From positions 124,001-188,000 of the forward strand of contig CAWJPA010000007.1 in assembly GCA_963844655.1 (NCBI GenBank): a stretch of 64,000 nucleotides of DNA, read 5' to 3'. Positions 24,822-33,770 of the stretch are shown here, piece after piece (the first letter of the stretch is position 1; every line of letters begins with the position of its first letter). The position numbers and the translations under genes were made by a program. The notes beneath the pieces are model-generated. The model saw only the letters and a program-made list of their open reading frames with translations, was not told the origin of the DNA and did not search any database. This stretch comes from JASHPR01 sp963844655. Its GTDB lineage: Bacteria > Actinomycetota > Actinomycetes > Streptosporangiales > Streptosporangiaceae.

Positions 24822-25940
24822 CTAAGCCGGGGTTTCGACGCGCTCGTAGGGCACCGTGCACGGCTGGCCGGCCGCGAGCGTCATCGTCCGCTGCCCCAGG
24901 TCAAGAACGACGGACGCGAGGGTCGCGCTCCGGTCGGAGAACTTCTCGGCCTGCTCGCCGTGGTTGCAGACCGAGTTCGGGTGCCCGTCGTGCGAGCGGA
25001 GCGCGCCGTGGATCAGCTCGGGCGAGAGGACGGCGGCGCCGCTGACCTGCTTGCGCAAGTCGTCGAGCCGGCTGACCGTGTCGGGCCAATCCCGCACGAA
25101 CAGATCCTGCCCGGCTGTGGGCTCCGGCAGGAAGTGGTTCGTATGGAGCAGCACCCCGTCGGTGGGGGAGACGAACGCCGGGCCGCCGGGGGACAGCTCC
25201 GCGCTGACCAGCTCGGCCTGGCCGTCGTGCTGCCAGCCGAGCGTGATGCAGGACGACGCGCTCATCCGGGCGTCGCGGATCAGCTGCTGCGCCGACGCCA
25301 TGTCGTCGCAGCGCTGCAGGAGCAGCCGGAGCAGCAGATGGACCGGCAGCCCGCCCACCCCGGCGTCGAGCGAGCAGTACAGGATGTTGAGCAGGACGCC
25401 GAGGCCCGAGCTGTTGAGGCCGATCTTGGCCAGGATGCCGGCTTCGGTCAGCGTGGTCAGCCAGCGCCCGTCCGGTTCGGTGATCGTCCACACCACACGG
25501 GACGCGGCGAGACCGGGGTGCCAGTCCCAGTTCTGGGCCATGACCAGGCTGCCCGTGGCTGACCTGTCGGGCAGGGCGGCGATCACCGAGCACTCCGGGG
25601 CGCCCGCGCCGGACAGGATCTCGGTGCGGGCGTTCGCGGCGAAGAGCTCGCGCTCGTCCACGCCCGCCCCGGCGGCGAGGCCAGCGATCTCGTCCGCGAG
25701 ATCCGGCCAGAACCGGCTCACCATGTCCGCGACGCGCTCGCCCTGGAGCCTGATCTGGTCCGGGGTGAAACCGTGCGCGGCCGCGAACAGCTCCCGGTAC
25801 CTGGCCAGCGTGTTCGCGACCAGGTCGGCCTGGGCGGCGCCGAACTCGCGTCCCCGGTCGGCCGCGCTGCCTGGTGCCGAGACAAACCGCGGGATAGCAG
25901 CGTTAAGGCTGGAATCTGGACTTTCACTCATCGCCGACAT
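24822..25940 (-). CDS. C45-type peptidase/acyltransferase (isopenicillin N acyltransferase-like)
   Basis: A 372-residue N-terminal-nucleophile protein of family C45. Conserved features are GREFGAAQAD (near 30), FAANARTEIL (about 100-109), the self-processing site GAPECSVI with probable nucleophile C117, and QNWDWHPG (about 136-143). Later GLNSSGLGVLLNIL and NHF near 285 fit the fold. The precursor is normally cut before Cys to give the active N-terminal residue. Several in-frame Mets are possible starts (25931, 25940, 25982). It is divergent from the CHAT gene with about 110 bases between. Such enzymes process peptide or amide bonds; the real substrate is unknown. Confidence 0.82.
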   Translation of the reverse strand: MSAMSESPDSSLNAAIPRFVSAPGSAADRGREFGAAQADLVANTLARYRELFAAAHGFTPDQIRLQGERVADMVSRFWPDLADEIAGLAAGAGVDERELFAANARTEILSGAGAPECSVIAALPDRSATGSLVMAQNWDWHPGLAASRVVWTITEPDGRWLTTLTEAGILAKIGLNSSGLGVLLNILYCSLDAGVGGLPVHLLLRLLLQRCDDMASAQQLIRDARMSASSCITLGWQHDGQAELVSAELSPGGPAFVSPTDGVLLHTNHFLPEPTAGQDLFVRDWPDTVSRLDDLRKQVSGAAVLSPELIHGALRSHDGHPNSVCNHGEQAEKFSDRSATLASVVLDLGQRTMTLAAGQPCTVPYERVETPA

Positions 25941-26050
25941 CGTCCACCCGACCGGGGGCATCCGGCAATCCCTGCGTGCCATCCGTTCTCTGAGCCATTA
26001 GCATCGGCCCGCGGATGCGTTCGGGCGCGCTCCGCACGGGGGGCGGGGCG

Positions 26051-28855
26051 ATGACCGACGCGATCAGCAGCCGGCTGGCCAGTTACCAGCGCACGCTGGA
26101 CCGGAAGGTCCTGGACGAGACCGGCGCGCTGCTCGACGCGGGCGCGGCCCTGCTCGCGGCGGCGGCCGGCCCGGGCGGGCCGGCGCGGCCGCCCCTGGAC
26201 GCCGTGGCCGCCGTGGGCCTGCTGCACAGCTACCGGGTGCGTGACCGCGATGACCAGGACGCGCAGGCGGCCCTGGCCATGTTCGCGTTCGTGGGCCAGG
26301 CCGACCCCCGCGCGGTCCCGGCCGAGGCGGGCCAGTACCGGCGCCGGGACGGCCGTGCCCGGCCTGGGCGTGTGCCCGACATGGCCGACTGTCTGGGAGC
26401 GGAGCAGGCCGTGCTGCGCTCGTGCTGGCACAGGACGGGCGAGGCCAGCGTCTGCCGGGTCATGGTCGACCTGGCGCGCCGGGCGGCCGAGATCGCGCCG
26501 CCCGGCCACCCGTACCGGGGCGTGCACCTGTCCAACCTCGGCGCCGGCCTGGGCGATCTGTTCCAGCTGACGCAGGACCCCGGCGTCCTCGGCCCGGCCG
26601 TTCAGGCCAGCCAGGAAGCCCTCGCGATCCTGCCGGAGGGTCACCTCGTCCGGCGGCGGACTCAGTCGAACCTCGCCGGGTTGCTCAGGGCCCGGTTCAC
26701 CTGCGCCGGCGACCGCGCCGACCTCGACGAGGCCGTCCGCCTCGGGCAGGCCGCGGCGGCCGGCCGGGTCGTGGCAGGCCCGGAACTGGCCGTGCACCAG
26801 GCGAACCTGTCGGCCGTGCTGCAGGCCAGGTACGCGCACACCGGGAGCGCCGCGGACCTGGAGGCGTCGGTCGGCGCCGCGCGGGCGGCGGTGGCCGCCC
26901 GGGGGCCCGCCCGCCGCGTGCCGGCCAGGCACTGGGCCGCGCTGAGCACCGCGCTCCTGGCCCGGTTCGAGCGCTACCAGTGCGGCGAGGACGTGACCGC
27001 GGCCATCCAGGCGGGCCGGAGCGCGGTGGCCGCGCTCGGCCGGGCCGGTGCCGCGGATCCGGACCGGCCGGCCGCGCTGTCCGCGCTGTGCCACGCGCTG
27101 ACCGTGGGCTGCGAGCGCGGCGCGGCCGCGTCGGACCTGGCCGAGGCCATCGAGCGCACCAGGGAGACGCTCACCGCCGTCCCGCGGCGCGGGATGGAAT
27201 GGGTGCGGCAGCAGCGCAACCTGTGCCTCCTGCTCCTGCGCCGGTTCAGGGCGAGCGGGGACGGCGAGGACCTGGACGCCGCGGTCCGGGCCGGCCAGGC
27301 CGCCGTGGACGGGACACCCGCGGGTCACCCCCGGCGCGCCGACTGCCTGTACCGCCTGGCCCAGGCGTACGCCGAGCGCTACGAGCACGGCCCGGATCCG
27401 GACCTCATGGCCAGGGACCAGGCGCGGGCGGCGTTCCGGGAGGCAGCCTTAGCGCGTTCCGCCCAGGCCAGGACCCGGGTGGATGCGGCGCAGGCCTGGG
27501 GCCTGCTGGCCGCTGCCGCCGAGGACTGGGCGGACGCGCTGAGCGGCTACACCGAGGCCGTGGCCGCGCTGGACACCCTCGGCTGGCACGGGCCAGACCG
27601 GCCCGACGTGGTGCCGGTCCTGCAGGCGGCGGGCGCCCTGGCCGGTGACGCGGCCGCCGTCGCGCTGCACGCGGCGGACGCCGCCCGCGGCCAGGCTCCG
27701 CCCGGCGGGGACGACGCGGCCGCCGGGACCGCGGACGGGCTCGCCCAGCAGGCGGTCGTGCTGCTCGAGCGCGGCCGCGGGATCATGCTCGCCCCGGCCG
27801 TCCAGGCCTGCGCGGACCGGGCCGCCGTGGCCGCGCTCGCCCCGGACCTGGCTCAGCGGATGGGCGAGATCCGCCGCGGGATGGATTTTCCCGCCGAGGT
27901 GCCGGGCGAGAGCACCGACCCGGCCGCGGCCGCGCAGCGGGCCGAGCAGCGGCGGCAGGAACTGGCCGGGGAGTGGGACACGCTGGTCGGGCAGGCCCGC
28001 CAGCGCGCGGGGCTCGAGCACGTCTTCAGCAGGCCGGGCTTCGCGGAGCTGAGCGCGGCCGCGGCGGGCGGGCCGGTGGTGATACTCAACATCAGCGGGT
28101 ACCGGTGTGACGCGCTGATCGTCACCGACGGCGGCCTGAGCACCGTCCCGCTCGACCTCACCCCGGGCTGGGTGGCCAAGTGCGCCGACCTGCTGGCCGC
28201 CGCGGTGGCCACCCAGGACACCCCGGGCAGCCAGCGGCAGGCCCGCGAGGTCCTCGCCGAGGTGCTCGGCGCGATGTGGGACAGCGTGGCCGGGGACGTC
28301 CTGGAGACGCTGGGCTGCGGCGGGCCAGCGGGGCGGCACGCCCGGTGGCCGCGCCTGTGGTGGTGCCTGGCCGGGCGCGCGGCGGTCCTGCCCTGGCACG
28401 CCGCGGGCCACCACCCGGCCGTAGGCCAGCATGCCGCGGCCGTGCGCGAGGGCAGCCAGCCCGTGGCGGACACCGTGCTGGACCGGGTGATCTCCTCCTA
28501 CACACCCACGCTGCAGGCCCTGGCCCAGGCCCGCCGCGGCCGTCCCGGGCCCGGCCGCACGCTGGCCGTGCCCGCTGCGCCCGGGCCTCAGCTCCCGGAC
28601 GAGGCGGTGCACATCGCCGGGGCGCTCCAGCTGGCCGGCTGCGCGCACGTCATCGCCACCCAGTGGCGGGTCAGCGAGCGGCTGGCCCCCGGCGCGGCCG
28701 ACCACATCTACCAGCGGGTGGCCTGCGCCACGGGCGACGGCCCTGGCCCGGCTTCCTGGCAGGCGGCCGCCGCCCTGCACGAGGCCGCCAGGCAGCTCCG
28801 CGACCGGGGCGAGCACCCGCTGGCCTGGGCTGCGTTCGTGCACGCGGGGCCGTGA
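26051..28855 (+). CDS. TPR-repeat protein with CHAT domain remnant lacking the protease dyad
   Basis: About 934 residues. The first 650 residues are helical repeats (many with HLSNLGAGLGDLFQLT, RADLDEAVRLGQAA, ADLEASVGAARAAV, TPR-like in actinobacterial CHAT proteins). The C-terminal CHAT domain (about 640-934) starts GGPVVILNISGYRCDALIV and has LPWHAAG (about 780-786). The CHAT core normally continues with a His motif (HFACHG) and a Cys motif (LSAC) before the LADEAIHLASAFQLAG segment. Here, after LAVPAAPGPQ (about 838-847), the sequence goes directly to LPDEAVHIAGALQLAG, so roughly 100 residues with both catalytic residues are missing. The end, ATQWRVSERLAP, is kept. It could be a non-proteolytic scaffold. 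In-frame start at 26015 is an alternative. Confidence 0.8.
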   Translation: MTDAISSRLASYQRTLDRKVLDETGALLDAGAALLAAAAGPGGPARPPLDAVAAVGLLHSYRVRDRDDQDAQAALAMFAFVGQADPRAVPAEAGQYRRRDGRARPGRVPDMADCLGAEQAVLRSCWHRTGEASVCRVMVDLARRAAEIAPPGHPYRGVHLSNLGAGLGDLFQLTQDPGVLGPAVQASQEALAILPEGHLVRRRTQSNLAGLLRARFTCAGDRADLDEAVRLGQAAAAGRVVAGPELAVHQANLSAVLQARYAHTGSAADLEASVGAARAAVAARGPARRVPARHWAALSTALLARFERYQCGEDVTAAIQAGRSAVAALGRAGAADPDRPAALSALCHALTVGCERGAAASDLAEAIERTRETLTAVPRRGMEWVRQQRNLCLLLLRRFRASGDGEDLDAAVRAGQAAVDGTPAGHPRRADCLYRLAQAYAERYEHGPDPDLMARDQARAAFREAALARSAQARTRVDAAQAWGLLAAAAEDWADALSGYTEAVAALDTLGWHGPDRPDVVPVLQAAGALAGDAAAVALHAADAARGQAPPGGDDAAAGTADGLAQQAVVLLERGRGIMLAPAVQACADRAAVAALAPDLAQRMGEIRRGMDFPAEVPGESTDPAAAAQRAEQRRQELAGEWDTLVGQARQRAGLEHVFSRPGFAELSAAAAGGPVVILNISGYRCDALIVTDGGLSTVPLDLTPGWVAKCADLLAAAVATQDTPGSQRQAREVLAEVLGAMWDSVAGDVLETLGCGGPAGRHARWPRLWWCLAGRAAVLPWHAAGHHPAVGQHAAAVREGSQPVADTVLDRVISSYTPTLQALAQARRGRPGPGRTLAVPAAPGPQLPDEAVHIAGALQLAGCAHVIATQWRVSERLAPGAADHIYQRVACATGDGPGPASWQAAAALHEAARQLRDRGEHPLAWAAFVHAGP

Positions 28856-28945
28856 CGCTCCTGGACCTCTGGGCCATGCCTAGCATCCGTCATGCGAATA
28901 CGGCGATGACTCTGAACAGGCACGATAGGGGTCTATCGTCTGCGC

Positions 28946-29920
28946 ATGCGACTCGCCGCCTACGCGCTGGCGGACGATGCTGCCGAACGCTGCGGTGTCG
29001 TCATCGGCGACCTGATTCACCCGCTGCCCGAGGGGACGACGCTGCTCGCTCTGCTGGACGCCGGGCGTGCCGCCCTGCTGGCCGCCGGCCAGGCCGCCGC
29101 CGACAGGCCAGCCAGCGACCCGGTCGCGGTGTCCGACGCGCGGCTGCTCCCCCCGCTCCGGCCCCGGTCGATCCGGGACTTCGTCGCGTTCGAGGCGCAC
29201 ATCGAGGGTGTGGTCCGCGCCCAGGAGGGCCGCTCCGCGGTACCGCCGCCCTGGTATGAGGCGCCCGCGTTCTACTTCACGAACCCGCACGCCTGCGTGG
29301 GCGCCCACGATGACGTGCAGATGTTCCCGGGCACAGAACGGTTCGACTTCGAATGCGAGGTGGCCGCCGTGACCGGGGCTTCCGGCCGCGACCTGACGCC
29401 GGAGGAAGCGGAGGCGGCGATCGTCGGTTACACGATCTTCAACGACTGGTCAGCGCGGGACATCCAGCAGCGGGAGGGACGGCTCCCTTTCGGTTTCGCG
29501 AAGGGCAAGGACGGCGCGCACACGCTCGGCCCGTGGCTGGTCACGGCCGACGAACTCGAGCAGTACCGGACCGGCGACGGCTACCTCGACCTCACCATGA
29601 CCGTCGAGCTGAACGGCCAGGTGCTGGGCTCCGACTCTCTCGCCAGTGCCTCGTGGACGTTTGGCGAACTGATCGCCTACGCCTCGGCGGGCGCCCAGGT
29701 TGCGGTCGGTGACGTCTTCGGATCCGGCACCTGCGGTGGTGGCTGCCTGGCCGAGATCTGGGGGCGGGCCGGGCGCCGCGAGCCCCCGCCGCTGTCTCCC
29801 GGTGACGTTGTGACGCTGACCGTCGAGGGCATCGGCACGATCAGCAACCGCGTGGCCGCAGCCCAGGCCGGCGCCTACCTCCCGCCGGCGCGGCGGCGTT
29901 CCCGCGGCCCCCGCCACTAG
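28946..29920 (+). CDS. Fumarylacetoacetate hydrolase family protein
   Basis: A 324-residue FAH-fold protein. After an N-terminal domain (1-70) the catalytic domain has RDFVAFEAHIEGVVRA (about 77-92), YFTNPHACVGAHDDVQ, the metal-binding acids in DFECEVAAVTG (about 133-143), and YTIFNDWSARDIQQREGRLPFGFAKGKD (about 158-185, quoted in parts: FNDWSARDIQ, FGFAKGKD). The Gly-rich GSGTCGGGC occurs near 265. The GKD motif and length match fumarylacetoacetase-like hydrolases, which act on ring-cleavage products. It is monocistronic on this strand, followed by a convergent SDR gene. The preceding CHAT gene is 90 bases upstream. Confidence 0.92.
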   Translation: MRLAAYALADDAAERCGVVIGDLIHPLPEGTTLLALLDAGRAALLAAGQAAADRPASDPVAVSDARLLPPLRPRSIRDFVAFEAHIEGVVRAQEGRSAVPPPWYEAPAFYFTNPHACVGAHDDVQMFPGTERFDFECEVAAVTGASGRDLTPEEAEAAIVGYTIFNDWSARDIQQREGRLPFGFAKGKDGAHTLGPWLVTADELEQYRTGDGYLDLTMTVELNGQVLGSDSLASASWTFGELIAYASAGAQVAVGDVFGSGTCGGGCLAEIWGRAGRREPPPLSPGDVVTLTVEGIGTISNRVAAAQAGAYLPPARRRSRGPRH

Positions 29921-29971
29921 CCTGGCGGCCAGCGCCTCGCTCGCGGATTCGTCCCGGACCCGGCCAGGCCG

Positions 29972-30673
29972 CTAGCGCAGGATCAGCCCGCCGTCCACGC
30001 CAATCGTCTGGCCGGTCAGCGCGGCGGCGCCATCCGAGGCGAGAAACGCCACCGTGGCGGCCACATCGCCGGGTACCAGCGTGCGGGGCAGCGCCTGGCG
30101 GGACCGCACGTCGTCGAAATGGGCCGCGGGCTCGACCCCGCGGGTGGCCGGGGTATCGGTCAGCCCGGGGGCGACGCAGGTCACGGCGATCCCGTCACCG
30201 CCGCAGGCGACGGCGAGCGTCCTGGCCAGGGCCACGAGCGCGCCCTTGCTCGTCACATAGGCCAGCATGTCCCCGGCGGGGGGAGCCCAGACAGTGTTCG
30301 ACGCCACAAAGATGATCCGGCCAAAGCCGCGCGCGGCCATGCCGGGAACGAACGCCTGGGCCAGCAGGAGCGCCGCCTCCACGTTGACCGCCTGCACCCG
30401 CCGCCAGCCCGCCAGCTCCACGGTGGCCAGGTCAGCCCGGTCGAAGGCCGCCGCGGCGTGCACCAGGACGTCGCAGCGCCCGTGCTGGCGGAGCACGTCG
30501 GCGGCGGCCGCGCGGACCTGGTCCTCGCGGGCCAGGTCGACCGGCGGATCACCGGCCTGGTCCAGGATGAGCACGGAGTGGCCCGCGGCGGCCAGTTCCG
30601 CCGCGACCGCGCCGCCGATGGCGCCTGCGCCGCCGGTGACCACGGCCACCCGCCGGTCAGGCTGAGCTGTCAT
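29972..30673 (-). CDS. Short-chain dehydrogenase/reductase
   Basis: A 233-residue SDR: TGGAGAIG (about 14-21), HAAAAFD replacing NNAG near 78-84, Ser in FVASNTVW near 124, YVTSKGAL near 138-145 with intact Y-x-x-x-K, and GVDGG at the end. The order fits NADP-dependent hydroxy-acid or alcohol dehydrogenases. Start ATG 30673 chosen because upstream sequence in this frame has no family features. It is convergent with the FAH gene and divergent from the importer operon whose promoter lies at 30811-30838. Confidence 0.9.
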   Translation of the reverse strand: MTAQPDRRVAVVTGGAGAIGGAVAAELAAAGHSVLILDQAGDPPVDLAREDQVRAAAADVLRQHGRCDVLVHAAAAFDRADLATVELAGWRRVQAVNVEAALLLAQAFVPGMAARGFGRIIFVASNTVWAPPAGDMLAYVTSKGALVALARTLAVACGGDGIAVTCVAPGLTDTPATRGVEPAAHFDDVRSRQALPRTLVPGDVAATVAFLASDGAAALTGQTIGVDGGLILR

Positions 30674-30810
30674 GAGCGGCTCACAGGCCCGCGAGCTTCC
30701 CCATGACGGGTACGGTATCGCCGCGGGCGTCCGGCTAGACCCGGCGTCGCTGATACGAAGCCTGCGCGCGGTGACAGCCCTGCTTATGGCAGGCATGGTG
30801 AATCAAGATT

Positions 30811-30838
30811 TTGCAGGTCAGAAGGGCCCTCTTAGGAT
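30811..30838 (+). promoter_or_regulatory. Probable promoter of the importer-catabolic operon
   Basis: TTGCAG (30811-30816), 16-base spacer and TAGGAT (30833-30838) face the 31001 gene. The 30674-30870 stretch holds no other gene that I can support. Transcription would start near 30845, just before a small ORF. Confidence 0.4.
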
Positions 30839-30870
30839 TCCGGCAATTACCCGGACATCTGGGAGGCGGT

Positions 30871-30990
30871 GTGGCTTACGCCCTGGGCGCCCATGTCGGC
30901 CCGTTCGCCGTGGGCGTGCTCGCCGACGCGCAGCGGGAGTCCGCTGGCCTGGTCGATGGCGGCCGGAGCCTCCAGGCCCGGCCGCTATAA
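30871..30990 (+). CDS. Small leader ORF resembling an FAH-family N-terminus
   Basis: A 39-codon frame at GTG 30871 with GGGAGG just upstream (30861-30866) and stop TAA at 30988-30990, ten bases before the next start. The peptide has AYALGAHVGPFAVGVLAD and GLVDGG, which recall the first strands of FAH proteins (the genes at 20779 and 28946 start with similar patterns). It may be the stump of a truncated FAH gene or a leader peptide for the operon. No other evidence of function. Confidence 0.4.
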   Translation: MAYALGAHVGPFAVGVLADAQRESAGLVDGGRSLQARPL

Positions 30991-31000
30991 GGAGAGCTGA

Positions 31001-32221
31001 ATGAGACGTGGGATCGTCAGGTTGACGCTTGGCCTGGGCAGCGTGGTGCTGCTCGCCGCGGCTGCAGCGTGCTCATCGAGTTCATCAACATCGAGCAGCG
31101 GTGGCTCGAGCGCCTCCGGTGCCTCTGCGCTCACCGGCAGCTGCGGGAAGATCCCAGCCGTCGCCTACACCGACAAGAGCGGCATGGTGACGTCCCTCGG
31201 CAGCTACGCCGCCAACTACAACGGCTTCGACGGCACGATCTACAAGTCGCCGTGGTCGTCCTGGAAGGGCAAGGCCTCCGGGGTCAAGGTTGGCATCCTC
31301 ATCGACGGCCTGGACAATCCCTACCAGACGGTGCTGGAGAACACGCTGCGGTCCGACCTGAAGAGCTTCGGCTACGCCACGGTCGCGCTCGCTCCGTCGA
31401 CGAGCTCGGTGACCAACCAGCTTCAGGCTTACCAGACCCTGCTGGACGACAAGGTCAGCCTCATCCTCGTCCAGGCGCAGTCGCCGACCGCGTACAACGC
31501 GCTCATCGACAAGGCGGCCAAGGAAGGCATCCCGACGGTCGGGGTGCTGAACGACATCAACGACGCGAACGCGGTCAACGTGGTGCCGAACTCGGTGCTG
31601 GGCGGGATGAAGCTCGCCCAGTTCGTGGTGCGGCAGGCGAAGGGCCAGGGCCTGATCATGTACGTCCACGGGATCGCCGGGGTGCCCATCGATACTGACA
31701 CGATGAACGGTGCCAACGACGTGATCAAGGAATGCCCCAAGGTTTCGACGAACGAGTCGATCCAGACCCAGTTCCAGGCCTCGATCGCGAAGCAGCAGGT
31801 ACTGAGCTACCTCAACACGCACCCACAGGCCGTCAGCGGCGTGGTCACGGCCGGGCCGTTCACCTCCGGCGTGATCGAGGCCTTCCAGCAGGCGGGCAAG
31901 ACCGTGCCGGTCATCACGAACAACGGTCTTGACGAGGGTGGCCTCGCGTACTGGTACCAGCACAGGTCCAGCTACCAGGGTGTGGGCCTGGCCAATACCC
32001 CCAACGGCCTTGCGTACGCGGTGACCCAGGTCACGCACAAGATGCTGCTCGGGGACGGCGTCAAGATCAATACACTCGCGATCGACCCACCGCTGGTGAC
32101 GAACGCGAACCTGGCCCAGTTCGCGAACCCAAGCTGGACGATCAACACCGTGGGGACCGCCACCGGCGCCGCCTCGGCGTACGTCAGCAACAGCTTCATC
32201 GATGCCATCTTCACTAAGTGA
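31001..32221 (+). CDS. Sugar-type ABC transporter substrate-binding lipoprotein
   Basis: A 406-residue lipoprotein. The signal peptide has a basic MRRG start and a hydrophobic core, with the lipobox AAAAC and lipidated C24, followed by a Ser-rich linker (about 25-45). Then comes the periplasmic-binding fold of the RbsB type: VGILIDGLDNPYQTVLENTL (about 96-115), LILVQAQSPTAYNALIDKAA (about 150-169), GIPTVGVL and VITNNGLDEGG. An extra segment (about 46-90, GSCGKIPAVAYTDKSG to FDGTIYKSPW) precedes the usual fold. Ribosome site AAGGAGAG lies 6 bases upstream of ATG 31001. It presents substrate to the permeases 33767 and 34720. Substrate unknown, though the enzymes downstream suggest a cyclic or hydroxylated carboxylate. 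Confidence 0.93.
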   Translation: MRRGIVRLTLGLGSVVLLAAAAACSSSSSTSSSGGSSASGASALTGSCGKIPAVAYTDKSGMVTSLGSYAANYNGFDGTIYKSPWSSWKGKASGVKVGILIDGLDNPYQTVLENTLRSDLKSFGYATVALAPSTSSVTNQLQAYQTLLDDKVSLILVQAQSPTAYNALIDKAAKEGIPTVGVLNDINDANAVNVVPNSVLGGMKLAQFVVRQAKGQGLIMYVHGIAGVPIDTDTMNGANDVIKECPKVSTNESIQTQFQASIAKQQVLSYLNTHPQAVSGVVTAGPFTSGVIEAFQQAGKTVPVITNNGLDEGGLAYWYQHRSSYQGVGLANTPNGLAYAVTQVTHKMLLGDGVKINTLAIDPPLVTNANLAQFANPSWTINTVGTATGAASAYVSNSFIDAIFTK

Positions 32222-32234
32222 TCTTCCGGTCGGC

Positions 32235-33770
32235 ATGGCCAGCCCGGTGACGCTCAGCGTCGCCGGGCTGGCCAAGTCGTTCGGCCCGACGGTGGCGCTG
32301 CGCTCCTGCACGGCCGAATTCCGGGTCGGCGAGGTGCACGCGATCATGGGTGAGAACGGTTCCGGCAAGTCCACGCTGGTGAAGATCCTCACCGGAGTGC
32401 ACCGGCCGGACGCCGGAACCCTCGAGATCGCGGACGCTGCCGGGAGCCTGGTCACGATGCCGGGGCTGCGCAGCCCGGGCGCCGCCATCCGGGCCGGGAT
32501 CATGGCGGTGTTCCAGGAGGTACTGGTCGTCGGCTCCCGCCCGGTGCTGGAGAACGCCTGGCTCGGCGCGGACACCGTGTTCGGCCGGCATCTGTCCGAA
32601 GCGGACAAGCGCGCCCGGGCCAGCGACGTGTTCGCCGAGCTGCTCGGCACCGCCGTCGACCTCGACGCCCCGGCCGGCTCCCTGCCGCTGTCCCAGCAGC
32701 AAGCGTGCGCGATCGCGCGGGTACTGCTGCGCGAGCCGCGGGTGCTGATCCTGGACGAGGCCACTTCCGCGCTGGACGTCGCCACCAGGGACCGCGTGTT
32801 CGCCGCGATCGGACGGCGCCGCGCGACGGGGATGTCCACGCTGTTCATCTCGCACCGGATGGACGAGATCGGCGAGATCGCGGACCGCGTGACCGTGCTG
32901 CGCTCGGGCGAGTCCGTGGGAACGCTGGACCGCGCCAAGGTCACGCCCGCGAAGCTGGTGCAGCTGATGACCGGTGCGGACAACCTGGCCGGCGGCAAGA
33001 GCGCTCACCAGCGGCCCGAACGCGCCGCAGCCACCGAATGCGTACTCCGGGTCCGCGATCTGCGGCTGCGCCCAGGCACGGCACCCGTCTCCTTCGAACT
33101 GCGCGCGGGCGAGGTCGTGGGGCTCGCCGGGCTCGAGGGCCACGGGCAGGACGACTTCCTGCGCGCGCTGTGGGCGGGTCAGCGGGACGGCCGGGTGCTC
33201 CGGGTCACCGGTTCTGTGCCGACGCCGATTAGGTCCTCCCGGCACGCGGCGGGGCTGGGCATCGGCTACGTGCCACGAGACAGGCGCAGCGAGTCGCTGT
33301 TCGCGCCGCTGTCGATCCTGGAGAACTTCGGTGTGGTCACGTCCCGCGCTGACCGCAGGTTCGGCTTGCTCTCGCACGCGGCACGCCGCGCCCGGCTCGC
33401 CCACTACCGAGACAGCCTCGGGGTTCGCATGGGCAAGCCCACGGACCTCATCACCACGCTGTCGGGCGGCAACCAGCAGAAGGTCATCATCGCCCGCTGG
33501 CTCGCGCGCGAGCCGAGGATCCTGCTGCTGAACGACCCGACCCGGGGCATCGATCTCGGCGCCAAACGCGACATCTACGCGTTGCTCGACACGCTGGCCG
33601 CCGGCGGCGTCGCGGTCGTGATGCTCTCCACCGAGGTTGACGAGCATGTCGAGCTGATGGACCGGGTGCTCGTCTTCCGCGAGGGGACCGTGGGCGCGGT
33701 CATGGAACGCGCCAGGCTTTCCCGCGCCGCGCTGGTATCCGCCTTCTTCGGCGAGGAGGTGCCCGCGTGA
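32235..33770 (+). CDS. Sugar ABC transporter ATP-binding protein (RbsA-type, two ATPase domains)
   Basis: A 511-residue fusion of two ATPase domains. Domain 1 has Walker A GENGSGKST (39-47), LSQQQACAIARVLL as signature (about 147-160) and Walker B VLILDEATSALD. Domain 2 has the degenerate GLEGHGQDDF, CVPRDRR-like YVPRDRR (about 340-346), TLSGGNQQKVIIARWLA (about 408-424, quoted in part) and LLLNDPTRGIDLG, where the normal D-E of Walker B has become N-D. Function should be to drive uptake with the binding protein and permeases. The ATG 32235 is 13 bases after the binding-protein stop; its stop overlaps the next start (GTGA). Confidence 0.95.
   Translation: MASPVTLSVAGLAKSFGPTVALRSCTAEFRVGEVHAIMGENGSGKSTLVKILTGVHRPDAGTLEIADAAGSLVTMPGLRSPGAAIRAGIMAVFQEVLVVGSRPVLENAWLGADTVFGRHLSEADKRARASDVFAELLGTAVDLDAPAGSLPLSQQQACAIARVLLREPRVLILDEATSALDVATRDRVFAAIGRRRATGMSTLFISHRMDEIGEIADRVTVLRSGESVGTLDRAKVTPAKLVQLMTGADNLAGGKSAHQRPERAAATECVLRVRDLRLRPGTAPVSFELRAGEVVGLAGLEGHGQDDFLRALWAGQRDGRVLRVTGSVPTPIRSSRHAAGLGIGYVPRDRRSESLFAPLSILENFGVVTSRADRRFGLLSHAARRARLAHYRDSLGVRMGKPTDLITTLSGGNQQKVIIARWLAREPRILLLNDPTRGIDLGAKRDIYALLDTLAAGGVAVVMLSTEVDEHVELMDRVLVFREGTVGAVMERARLSRAALVSAFFGEEVPA

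Noticed and set aside
24577..25045. + strand frame after the exporter operator
   Set aside because: It covers the hairpin and the 3' end of the C45 gene in antisense; product is low-complexity.
28946..29920. FAH gene as a duplicate of the one at 20779
   Set aside because: Same family but different motif spacing and low visible similarity; not a recent duplicate.
31085..32998. Long reverse open frame across the binding protein and ATPase genes
   Set aside because: Composition is that of antisense third-position bias; the + strand genes are unmistakable.
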